The notes beneath the pieces were generated by a model. The model was not told the origin of the DNA. It saw only the letters and a program-made list of their open reading frames with translations, and did no database searches. A DNA stretch of 64,000 bases from Treponema brennaborense DSM 12168 (GTDB lineage: Bacteria; Spirochaetota; Spirochaetia; Treponematales; Treponemataceae), in contig NC_015500.1 in assembly GCF_000212415.1 (NCBI RefSeq), positions 496,001 to 560,000 on the forward strand, given 5' to 3'. Positions within the stretch are counted from its first letter, which is position 1; every line of letters begins with the position of its first letter. Position numbers and translations under genes: made by a program. Shown piece after piece: positions 1 to 7,200 of the stretch.

Positions 1-221
1 GCTAAAGAATCTGTGATTCTTTTACTGATAATACTAATTATATCTCCCGGTGTTGGATCTGTCATTGTTATTGGATTTGGTTCTGTTGTTATATCGCAAT
101 ACATGACAGCAACTTTAACACTGCTGTTTTCAAAGTAGTTTTCAAAAATACTTTCTAGCGAAACTTTGTCAGAAAGTCCTTCCACAATGACGGCTATAGC
201 TTTTTTTCTATTCTTCGACAT
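1..221 (-). CDS. Toprim-like protein, 3' part outside window
   Basis: Only the first 73 or so codons are visible, because the gene runs off the left edge. It begins with ATG at 221, inside the end of the AAA ATPase gene, with a 14-base overlap. The N-terminus carries the motif AVIVEGLSDKVSLESIF. Its EG-x-SDK core resembles the first acidic motif of Toprim nuclease/primase domains as found in OLD-type and DUF4435-type proteins. The overlap indicates translational coupling to the ATPase. I infer a nuclease or other effector partner of that ATPase, as in the OLD, Gabija or PARIS families of defence systems. The second Toprim motif (DxD) would lie outside the window, so the family assignment is tentative. 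Confidence 0.6.
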   Translation of the reverse strand, partial: MSKNRKKAIAVIVEGLSDKVSLESIFENYFENSSVKVAVMYCDITTEPNPITMTDPTPGDIISIISKRITDSL

Positions 222-1602
222 GGCAACCTGCCTTGCGTAAACAGCGCCTTATTGTAGATTCCTTTATTTCAACTGCTAACGGTTCGTTCTCACCTTCCAA
301 AGACAACGCACGTAGATAACAGTCACGAAGATTATTGGTTGGTTTTATATTTGATAATTTAATGTAACGGTTTTTGTCATTAGCAGAGGAAAAAATAATA
401 CTATTTTTGTTTAATACTTCTAGCGGACGTAAATTATGGGAAGTAAAAATTAATTGTCCTTTTCCAGACTCTTCAATGACGGACAACAATTTTCCAAGAA
501 GAAGTTCAAAAACACCACTATCCAATTCATCAATAGCTACACATACAGAAGGATCATTAAACATAACAATAAGAACATTCAGAATTGAAATTATTTTTTT
601 AATGCCTTCTGATTCATAGCGAAGAGGAAACTGCAATCCATCTCTTTTAGAAACAAGCTCAAATCGAATACCACCAGTTCCATTTTCTTGTAATTGCTCT
701 CCATAGTTAATAAAACCAACAGATAATCCTGGAACAAGTGCATCTAATACGCAATTCATATTACTAATGACTGTTTCAATCATTTCAAAAGCAGCTTTAG
801 GAAGAATCGTTGGATTTTGTAAGTCAATAGGAATATCTCCAACTGATAGTGAGTTTTGATTTTTAAGAATAAATGCAAGCGGCATAAACATATTTAAGCT
901 TATTCCGCCACTATGGGAGGTTAGTATTATGAATAATTTTTGCATTACATACTTTTTAATTATACTAATAATAATGCCAAGTTCATTTTGTGGAGACTGT
1001 TTTAATATATCAGAAAACTCTTTTGAAAATAAAAAGGATTTATTTGTTTCCTGTGCCATTTTGTAAGCAACGGACAACTCAATTATTTTGTCTCGGTTTT
1101 TTGATACAAGTTCATCATATTGATTTTTGGGTGTAAATACCTGCAACGCATCATTGTAAGAGCATTCAAAATACGGTTTGTCTTTAACCCATGAACCATC
1201 TTCTAACATTTTTGAAACATTCAATTTTTCAGAAGAAAAAACAGCCTTTTCTTCTTTTTTTGAAATGGTGCAACCATAAGTAACTTTATACTTTTCATTT
1301 TCTGATTTTTGAATTGCTAGTTTTATTTTAAAAGTACATTCTTCTTTATTAGCAGAAATTACTTTTTCCATGTCTGCCCAAAGAGAATTGCCAGAAGCTA
1401 TGTTTTTAAATAAAGAAAGCGTTTGAATTACTGATGTTTTACCAGAGCCATTCTGACCGTATATTCCAGCTATGTCTGCATCTTGAGAAAACTCATCTTT
1501 ATCATTAGTTTTAGGCATAGAAAAAAGACCATTTGAGACATTCTTAAAATTCTCAATTTCAATGGACATAACCCGTACTAATAATGATTCGCTCATATTC
1601 AT
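208..1602 (-). CDS. AAA (ABC-type/AAA_15) ATPase, defence-type
   Basis: A 464-residue ATPase. The Walker A motif GQNGSGKT is near residue 50. Near residue 360 is a Walker B-like VAIDELDSG, followed by FTSHNLRPLEV, which looks like the switch histidine. This is the layout of AAA_15/AAA_21 (RecF/OLD-like) ATPases, which start with a phrase such as IEIENFKNV; here that is residues 14-22, so a start at 1569 is also possible. The region 5' of the gene has a TATAAT-like box at 1617-1622 on the minus strand. The gene overlaps a following Toprim-like gene. Together they resemble two-gene ATPase plus Toprim anti-phage modules. The exact system type cannot be decided from what is visible. Confidence 0.75.
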   Translation of the reverse strand: MNMSESLLVRVMSIEIENFKNVSNGLFSMPKTNDKDEFSQDADIAGIYGQNGSGKTSVIQTLSLFKNIASGNSLWADMEKVISANKEECTFKIKLAIQKSENEKYKVTYGCTISKKEEKAVFSSEKLNVSKMLEDGSWVKDKPYFECSYNDALQVFTPKNQYDELVSKNRDKIIELSVAYKMAQETNKSFLFSKEFSDILKQSPQNELGIIISIIKKYVMQKLFIILTSHSGGISLNMFMPLAFILKNQNSLSVGDIPIDLQNPTILPKAAFEMIETVISNMNCVLDALVPGLSVGFINYGEQLQENGTGGIRFELVSKRDGLQFPLRYESEGIKKIISILNVLIVMFNDPSVCVAIDELDSGVFELLLGKLLSVIEESGKGQLIFTSHNLRPLEVLNKNSIIFSSANDKNRYIKLSNIKPTNNLRDCYLRALSLEGENEPLAVEIKESTIRRCLRKAGCHVEE

Positions 1603-1726
1603 ACCTTCTGTAATCTGATTATATGTACTGTATCGGCATTTTTGATTAAAATCAATAGTGTAAAATGGAAAACGTTATATTTTATTACGATTTTAGGTTT
1701 TAATATAGCTTTTTGTGTAATTTGGA

Positions 1727-1759
1727 CAAAAAAATAGAGCGCCGTCATAACGCCGCTCT
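1727..1759 (-). terminator. Rho-independent terminator
   Basis: On the minus strand AGAGCG pairs with CGCTCT around a nearly paired inner part (1736-1759), followed by a run of seven T. It closes the leftward operon that ends with the small NTPase gene, and separates that operon from the ATPase/Toprim pair. Confidence 0.7.
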
Positions 1760-1881
1760 TACAAAAACATTGTCGTTTTTTGTTACTGATAATAATATAA
1801 CTTCTATAGTGTCATTTGTCTACAAAATAAAAGATTGATACTATCAAATGGTTGGGGTTAGTCCTTAAAGAAGTTCATCAT

Positions 1882-2289
1882 TTAGATTTTATTTAATATA
1901 TCATTTGTTTGTTTTAAATTGTCTTTATTTTCAGCACCTATAGAAGAGTATATTTTTTTAATCCAATCAACGTCACATGACTGTTTTGTTGCATACTGTT
2001 TTAGTTCTGTACAAGTTTTTCCACTGGTTCTTGTTGCTGAGACAGCAACATCAGGGTTTGTCTTATTAAAATATTTAATATTTTCGTTAAGCTGGTTTTC
2101 ATTATCCCCTGCAGTACAAATAGAGACTATTTTGCCATTAAAACTAATTGTTTCTCGTCTATCGCAGACATTGTTTTGCGGACTAGGCTTTTTACAGCCA
2201 GTAGTTTTTTCTTCTAATAAATCGATTAATAAGTTGAGTGTTGAAGTTTTTCCACAATTACTTCTGCCATACAATCCAATTACTTTCAT
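1882..2289 (-). CDS. Small P-loop NTPase of the peptide-maturation cassette
   Basis: A 135-residue protein starting MKVIGLYGRSNCGKTSTL, so a Walker A motif (G-x4-GKTS) lies at residues 8-15. The rest (a hydrophobic strand ISFNGKIVSICTAGD, then PDVAVSATRTSGKT) fits a minimal P-loop fold, but I cannot place it in a named family. Its ATG overlaps the TGA of the radical SAM gene (ATGA), so the two are translationally coupled. It is the last gene before a terminator. Its role with the maturase is unknown. Candidates are energising export, immunity or peptide handling. It is much shorter than ABC ATPases and has no visible signature motif, so it is not a transporter subunit. Confidence 0.7.
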   Translation of the reverse strand: MKVIGLYGRSNCGKTSTLNLLIDLLEEKTTGCKKPSPQNNVCDRRETISFNGKIVSICTAGDNENQLNENIKYFNKTNPDVAVSATRTSGKTCTELKQYATKQSCDVDWIKKIYSSIGAENKDNLKQTNDILNKI

Positions 2290-3800
2290 TTTTCTTTCTC
2301 CTTTTTGTTAGTCTCATTTATGACTATATCATTTTTTTTCGAAGTTTTATCATTGAATAACTCTTTTTTTATTTTCGCAATAGTACAAAAATACTTATTA
2401 ATGATTAATGGATTACCTAAAGGATCTTCATTAGAATTTCTAATCATACACATAGTGCAAAAATCTCTATCTGAACAATTTATACATTTTGGAAAATCCT
2501 TTTTTTGTAAATCTCTTAAATATCTTACTTTATCAGATTCCTCCCAAATTTCTTCAAGTGATGTATTTTTTATATTTCCAACAACATATCCCTGCCAGCC
2601 TGCACATGGATATACATCTCCATTATCATTTATACAAATTGATGAATGACAAACACTACATATACTATCATTTGGTAAAGTATTCTTTTTATCTTCAACA
2701 TCTTGCTTCATCTGTCTTAAAAATTTTGAATCATTTTCCATTTTATAACTAATTATTTCTTTTACTTCATCGATGAATAATCGGCATTTCAAATTACTTG
2801 TTGTATTGTTATAACCAGCAATAATAACATAATCAGCTGAAACTTGAATTCCATATTTTTCAGCCCATTTAATAACATCTGTATATGAGTCTTTATTTTG
2901 TTTGATTATAGGACAACTTATTTGCAATGGAATATCATTTTCAATTAGTCTAAGAATCCCATTTTTAGTTTTTTCGAAACTTCCTTTTATTTGTGTTATT
3001 TCATCATGAATAGTAGGATTCATGGAATATAATGAAACTTGAACTCCTAAAAGTGGATTAGATTTCATTTCAGCTAAAATGTCATCATTAAGTAATGTCA
3101 AGTTGCTAAGGACATTCACTGAAAAATTATTATCATTACATTTTCGTAAAAAATTACAAAAATCTTTATGTAACAAAGGTTCTCCACCACTTAAATTTAT
3201 ATGTAATACATTCAATTCTCTGCATTGATTAAGAATATTATAAAACAATTCATAACTCATTTCTGTTGTCTTATTTTCATGCGGTATATAGCAATGAACA
3301 CATCTTTCATTGCATTTGCTTATAATTTCTATATGTACATTTGTAAGTTGTGGTTTCCCATCAAAATAGTTGTCAAGAAAATCCTGAGTTTCTTTCTTCA
3401 CATTAAAAACACAAGGATGTGTTTTTACTACTTTGTTTTCTATATTTGTTTTTTTATAAGAAAATTTAATTTCGTTTTCTTCACATTCTTGATATGTTCT
3501 GCCGGCTACAATAAAGCCATCTTTATTTAGTTTCTGTAGAAAATCACAAACGTCAGCCTTAATTATATTAAAGTCAACATCTGTAAAGCAAATGCATATT
3601 TTTTTTACAATATCATCGATAAATTGTGGTTTTTTTGTTAAAGCAGAAATAAAAATACATCCTACATCCGAAACTATCCTGTCTCCTATAGGAGATTCTC
3701 CATCATTAAGGAGTTTATACCTGAAATTTCTATTGTCAGTTATATAACCAAACGAATCAAACTCTCTAAATATAATACTTGAACTTAGTTTAAAATACAT
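2286..3800 (-). CDS. Radical SAM/SPASM peptide maturase with PqqD-like N-terminus
   Basis: About 504 residues. Residues 1-105 look like a PqqD-type RiPP recognition domain. Next comes a radical SAM domain with the 4Fe-4S motif C-x3-C-x2-C (CNERCVHC, near residues 163-170) and the SAM-contact motif LSGGEP. From about residue 380 a SPASM region has many cysteines (CSVCHSSIC, YPCAGW, CINCSDRDFCTMC) for auxiliary clusters. The family modifies ribosomally made peptides. The neighbouring 38-codon gene is the obvious substrate. An in-frame ATG lies at 3812, but GGAG at 3807-3810 sits six bases before the ATG at 3800, so I chose 3800. The start lies just after a hairpin, and the stop overlaps the NTPase gene. 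The region is AT-rich, suggesting transfer. Confidence 0.88.
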   Translation of the reverse strand: MYFKLSSSIIFREFDSFGYITDNRNFRYKLLNDGESPIGDRIVSDVGCIFISALTKKPQFIDDIVKKICICFTDVDFNIIKADVCDFLQKLNKDGFIVAGRTYQECEENEIKFSYKKTNIENKVVKTHPCVFNVKKETQDFLDNYFDGKPQLTNVHIEIISKCNERCVHCYIPHENKTTEMSYELFYNILNQCRELNVLHINLSGGEPLLHKDFCNFLRKCNDNNFSVNVLSNLTLLNDDILAEMKSNPLLGVQVSLYSMNPTIHDEITQIKGSFEKTKNGILRLIENDIPLQISCPIIKQNKDSYTDVIKWAEKYGIQVSADYVIIAGYNNTTSNLKCRLFIDEVKEIISYKMENDSKFLRQMKQDVEDKKNTLPNDSICSVCHSSICINDNGDVYPCAGWQGYVVGNIKNTSLEEIWEESDKVRYLRDLQKKDFPKCINCSDRDFCTMCMIRNSNEDPLGNPLIINKYFCTIAKIKKELFNDKTSKKNDIVINETNKKEKEK

Positions 3801-3821
3801 AATATTCTCCATTCCATGGTG

Positions 3822-3858
3822 GAGACGATGTGTTTATTAAGCAAAACAACATCGTCTC
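3822..3858 (-). promoter_or_regulatory. Intercistronic hairpin between peptide and maturase genes
   Basis: A perfect 10-bp inverted repeat (GAGACGATGT at 3822-3831, ACATCGTCTC at 3849-3858) with a 17-base loop. It lies between the stop of the precursor peptide and the RBS of the maturase. There is no T-run after it on the minus strand. It therefore more likely stabilises or partly attenuates the mRNA so that more peptide than enzyme is made. Confidence 0.7.
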
Positions 3859-3866
3859 TTTGTTAC

Positions 3867-3983
3867 TTAGCGTCCACTTGGTTTTGGCGGATTACAAGGT
3901 CTTCCACTTGGTTTGCTGTTTGGACGGCATTCTGCCATGTAAACAGTACTTTGTGCCAAAACTTCTGGTTTTTTGTACATCAT
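3867..3983 (-). CDS. Putative RiPP precursor peptide (38 aa)
   Basis: A 38-codon gene directly 5' of the radical SAM maturase, with a consensus AGGAGG at 3991-3996 seven bases before ATG 3983 (a second ATG follows at 3980). The N-terminal part, KKPEVLAQSTVYMAEC, has the short K-P-x-V style seen in leaders of many radical SAM RiPPs. The C-terminal half is rich in Pro, Ser, Gly, Arg and Lys. It has Cys19 and Cys30, and the pentad KPSGR twice (residues 24-28 and 34-38), the second ending the protein. Size, position, strong RBS and the PqqD-like domain of the next protein all fit a modified peptide substrate. I do not recognise the family. The core boundary, perhaps after Ala17, and the chemistry are unknown. 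Confidence 0.82.
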   Translation of the reverse strand: MMYKKPEVLAQSTVYMAECRPNSKPSGRPCNPPKPSGR

Positions 3984-4001
3984 ACAAGTACCTCCTTTTA
4001 T

Positions 4002-4220
4002 TTATTTTATTTTAACATTACTAAAAATAATAATGTTCTCAAAATCAGTATCGTTTTTGTATTTTTCACAGTCAGAATCTTCTAAAACAAAATCTCTATT
4101 TATTTGTTTGTTTTCTAATTCGTTTTTTAATAGATTTAAAGCTTTTTCTTTTTTCTCTGTTTCTGCAAAAAAACTGTGCATAATGAGTATAAATATTAAA
4201 ATTACGAATCTGTTATTCAT
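4002..4220 (-). CDS. Small secreted protein of unknown function
   Basis: About 72 residues from the ATG at 4220, which has AGGTGA a few bases upstream; a GTG at 4229 is the alternative. The N-terminus MNNRFVILIFILIMHSFFA is a plain signal peptide with a likely cut after SFFA. The mature part is about 50 charged residues with one Cys (EDSDCEKY). It sits 17 bases after hsdS and 18 bases before the peptide precursor gene, so it is part of the same transcript. I do not recognise it. It could be an immunity factor, a second substrate, or a remnant. No membrane segment follows the signal peptide. Confidence 0.6.
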   Translation of the reverse strand: MNNRFVILIFILIMHSFFAETEKKEKALNLLKNELENKQINRDFVLEDSDCEKYKNDTDFENIIIFSNVKIK

Positions 4221-4237
4221 AAACTTCACCTTTTCTT

Positions 4238-5461
4238 CTACACAAACATCCGTTCCAGCAATGCTTTTTTTACGTTCTGAAGTTTATCCAGTTCCTTCTT
4301 TTGCAAACTTAGCAATGTATCTAGTTGTTTGAAAAAATTACCGATTTTGGTTTGTTCGGCTTTATCAATCGGTAAGATAATGGGTGTTTTTTTTCCACTT
4401 TCTATTGTGTAGGTTCCAACAGTGCCTGTCCCTGCTGATTCTTTAATAAAATATTGAATTTTTTTTCCACAAAAGGAATAATAAAAAAAATTCCCATTTA
4501 TTTTATTACTATTCTGAAACCAAATGATATTTCCATCTTTAAAATATACTGGTTCTAGATTTTCTATTTGCATTGGAATACCAATAGTTCCAACTCCTGT
4601 AACTAATAAATCTTCGATTTTTACTTTCCCAGAAATAGAAGTATATTCATCATATTTTTGCTTTGATATAAAAAGATTATCCGTAATTTTCTCATTTTTA
4701 TAACTTGCCACAATATCTCTTGCACGTAAAAATTTTATGCCTTTATTAGTCCAATCAGATTGATGTATTCTTTTTACAGAAGTTATATTCATAATTTCTC
4801 CCATCGTTTTCTCTTTCCAATCTTCTGTAAATCCTTTAAAGCGTAGTGCAGGAGTGGCTTGTCCGTCTTGTGGGAACATTTTTTCTAGCAATGATTTTTT
4901 TATTTGCAGGAGTTTTTCGTATTTAGCTTTTTTTGATGTAATAAGAGTGTCAATATTTTTGAAGAGCGTGCCGATTTTGGTTTGTTCTATGGAATTCGTG
5001 GTAATATAAACAGATAGATTTTCTAATGTGTTTGAATTTATTGCAGGATAACTCGTACCAGTACAATTATCAAGAACTAATTTGACAAATTCATCTTCTT
5101 GAAGTTTTGTAAATAAAAAACTGCTGTCAATAAATGGTCTAATTTGTGCATACCCTGTTGAAAATACAAAATCCAAATCATCTTTATCATAAAGAAAATT
5201 ATTTTTTTGATAAGGTCTTACAGTCTGATAAAAAATATCATTTTTTCTTGCTAATCTTTGAGCTCTTGAGGGAGCAGAATCCTTTGTCTCCGTCCGATAT
5301 TGTAAAAGTTGAGTACCAGAAACTGATTCTAAATCAACATACTTAAAAATATTAGGTATTTCTGACTTAGGATTAAAATCACTCACTTCTCCCAGTGTCT
5401 TCTCTTCCCAATCTTCTGAGTATCCTTTAAATCGTAGCTGTGGCTTTTTAGATTCTTTCAT
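4238..5461 (-). CDS. hsdS: Type I restriction-modification specificity subunit S
   Basis: A 407-residue protein with two target-recognition halves, as usual for HsdS. Each half starts with a related phrase (LRFKGYSEDWEEKTLGE near residue 9, LRFKGFTEDWKEKTMGE near 206). Each ends with a central helix region (EQTKIGTLF...KSLLEKMF and EQTKIGNFF...KALLERMF). The two helices form the spacer that sets the gap between the two half-sites. The start overlaps the end of the BRO-like gene by 14 bases. HsdS directs HsdM methylation, and cleavage if an HsdR exists. The recognition sequence cannot be read from the protein. Confidence 0.95.
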   Translation of the reverse strand: MKESKKPQLRFKGYSEDWEEKTLGEVSDFNPKSEIPNIFKYVDLESVSGTQLLQYRTETKDSAPSRAQRLARKNDIFYQTVRPYQKNNFLYDKDDLDFVFSTGYAQIRPFIDSSFLFTKLQEDEFVKLVLDNCTGTSYPAINSNTLENLSVYITTNSIEQTKIGTLFKNIDTLITSKKAKYEKLLQIKKSLLEKMFPQDGQATPALRFKGFTEDWKEKTMGEIMNITSVKRIHQSDWTNKGIKFLRARDIVASYKNEKITDNLFISKQKYDEYTSISGKVKIEDLLVTGVGTIGIPMQIENLEPVYFKDGNIIWFQNSNKINGNFFYYSFCGKKIQYFIKESAGTGTVGTYTIESGKKTPIILPIDKAEQTKIGNFFKQLDTLLSLQKKELDKLQNVKKALLERMFV

Positions 5462-6056
5462 TTATCTTTACCGCCCGTTGAGTCTGAGATTCCTTGTGAT
5501 TTAATTTCCAAAGAAGGCTTGTCATTTCATTTGTTAAAATGGCGTAATCTTTTTCTTTCTCAATTCCGCGCTCTTTCCATTCATCAGTCAGTTCCTTACG
5601 CATTTCAATTGTCTGCAAACGCTGATTTATCCACCCTTCTGTATATCCTTTGGCTCTGTAAAAATCTGCTCCTCTGATTATTGCCTTTTCAGGGTCTGCA
5701 ATTTCATCCAGTCGTTTACTGCCTAATTTTGCAAGCCAAAGTTTAAAAGGTTCCGCCTTTGGTGATGGAATAGACTGAATAAGGCGGAAGAGCTGTTCTG
5801 TGTTTAGACAATCAGTAAGACGTATTTTTCCATCAGCGGCAGGCATTTTCAAACCGTGACAATTTGTCACGGTTTCATTTCCTTCTGCTATAAGGCGTTG
5901 TTTTAGTTTACGCCAATATGCAGTTGGATTCTTGCTATCTGTAAGAACGGTAATAACATCAACAACAGAAAAATACCATTCTTCTTCATCTGCGTTCCAA
6001 GAGGTGCGAACATTCTTTTTATCAAATAAACGTATTTTAGTGCTGTTTTCTTCCAT
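5448..6056 (-). CDS. BRO-N domain protein (phage antirepressor-like)
   Basis: About 202 residues from ATG 6056. This start overlaps the TAA of the RhuM-like gene by one base, and a longer in-frame opening upstream lies inside that gene. The N-terminal half (IRLFDKKNVRTSWNADEEEW, then FSVVDVITVLTDSKNPTAYW) is the Bro-N fold found in viral BRO proteins and phage antirepressors, usually DNA-binding. The rest is helical (KLWLAKLGSKRLDEIADPE, then YRAKGYTEGWINQRLQTIE). Such genes are often found inside type I restriction operons together with RhuM genes. Whether it regulates the operon or affects the phage response is not known. Confidence 0.85.
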   Translation of the reverse strand: MEENSTKIRLFDKKNVRTSWNADEEEWYFSVVDVITVLTDSKNPTAYWRKLKQRLIAEGNETVTNCHGLKMPAADGKIRLTDCLNTEQLFRLIQSIPSPKAEPFKLWLAKLGSKRLDEIADPEKAIIRGADFYRAKGYTEGWINQRLQTIEMRKELTDEWKERGIEKEKDYAILTNEMTSLLWKLNHKESQTQRAVKINERI

Positions 6057-7138
6057 TATTTGTCCTGCCTTTCTTCCACAATCTGCTCTTTTGATTTTTC
6101 TCGATTGCCACACGAATTAGAACAATCTGCCTGTTTTCTTTTTTTTATTTTTTTTTCTATGCTTAACAACACGTTCAATTCTTCATCATCTTTGCGATCG
6201 GCTTCTTTTGCGTCATATGCTTTACGAGAAGAATCAAACGCAAGATATATTTCTTCTACTTGTTTTTCCATTTGCTTGTGAGAACGACTGCCTTTATTAT
6301 CAAGAAGCGGCAATGAATAATCTTTAATGATTTTATCAACATTGTTTTCCCAAAACTTTATTGTTAAATCTTTGCGCATTTTTACATGGAGTTCTGCACT
6401 TTCTAAAAAGATTGCAACTATTCTGTTTAATGAATCAATTTCATCTTCTGTTAAATAATTTTTAGAAACATAAATATCTTGCTTTCGTACAACAGAACCT
6501 TTCCAACTTGTTAGATTCATATTTGGCTTTGAACTGTCAGCTCTGCTTAAAATCAGCTCTGCAGCTGTTTTATTTGTTATCGCATAAATTAGCTTGTTTT
6601 GAACAGTTGCAAAAAACATCTGAGTCGCTTTATCGCTACCGTCGTAGTCAGAAGATAGTGCGAATAAATCGCGAATTTTCTGGTAAAAGCGTTTTTCACT
6701 TGCACGGATGTCGCGAATTCGCTCAAGAAGTTCATCAAAATAGTCAGGTCTGCCGTCCGGATTTTTTAAACGCTCATCATCAAGAATAAAGCCTTTCTGC
6801 AAATATTCAGTTAGATTGGTATTTGCCCATTTTCTAAACTGTGTACCGCGAACGCTTCTAACTCTAAATCCAACAGCTAAAACCATTGGGAGAGCATAAT
6901 AAGTAACTGAATAATTTTTTCCGTCTGCAGCAGTTGTTAAGTAATCCTTAACAACTGATTTTTCATCTAATTCCTTTTCCTGTAATATATTAGAGATGTG
7001 CATACTGATATTGGGTTTTGAGGTGTCAAAAAGTAAAGCCATCTGCTGTTGGTTCATCCAGATAATTCCGTCTTTTGAGTAGAGTTTTACATCAGCTTTT
7101 CCGTCATCTGTATTATATATTATTATTTCATCAGTCAT
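6056..7138 (-). CDS. RhuM family protein
   Basis: A 360-residue protein of the RhuM (Fic-like, virulence RhuM) family. The N-terminal phrase WMNQQQMALLFDTSKPNIS resembles a helix-turn-helix. It is followed by YYALPMVLAVGFRVRSVRGT and FRKWANTNLTEYLQKGF, the family hallmark. The C-terminal part is helical (NYLTEDEIDSLNRIVAIFLE) and ends in a basic tail. RhuM genes are common cargo of type I restriction operons and pathogenicity islands. The biochemical role is not established. It sits between hsdM (63-base gap) and the BRO-like gene (one-base overlap). Confidence 0.9.
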   Translation of the reverse strand: MTDEIIIYNTDDGKADVKLYSKDGIIWMNQQQMALLFDTSKPNISMHISNILQEKELDEKSVVKDYLTTAADGKNYSVTYYALPMVLAVGFRVRSVRGTQFRKWANTNLTEYLQKGFILDDERLKNPDGRPDYFDELLERIRDIRASEKRFYQKIRDLFALSSDYDGSDKATQMFFATVQNKLIYAITNKTAAELILSRADSSKPNMNLTSWKGSVVRKQDIYVSKNYLTEDEIDSLNRIVAIFLESAELHVKMRKDLTIKFWENNVDKIIKDYSLPLLDNKGSRSHKQMEKQVEEIYLAFDSSRKAYDAKEADRKDDEELNVLLSIEKKIKKRKQADCSNSCGNREKSKEQIVEERQDK

Positions 7139-7200
7139 TTATTCTTATTTCTCCTGCTTTTCTATAGCTATATATACCTGTTTTATATACATATTCATGT

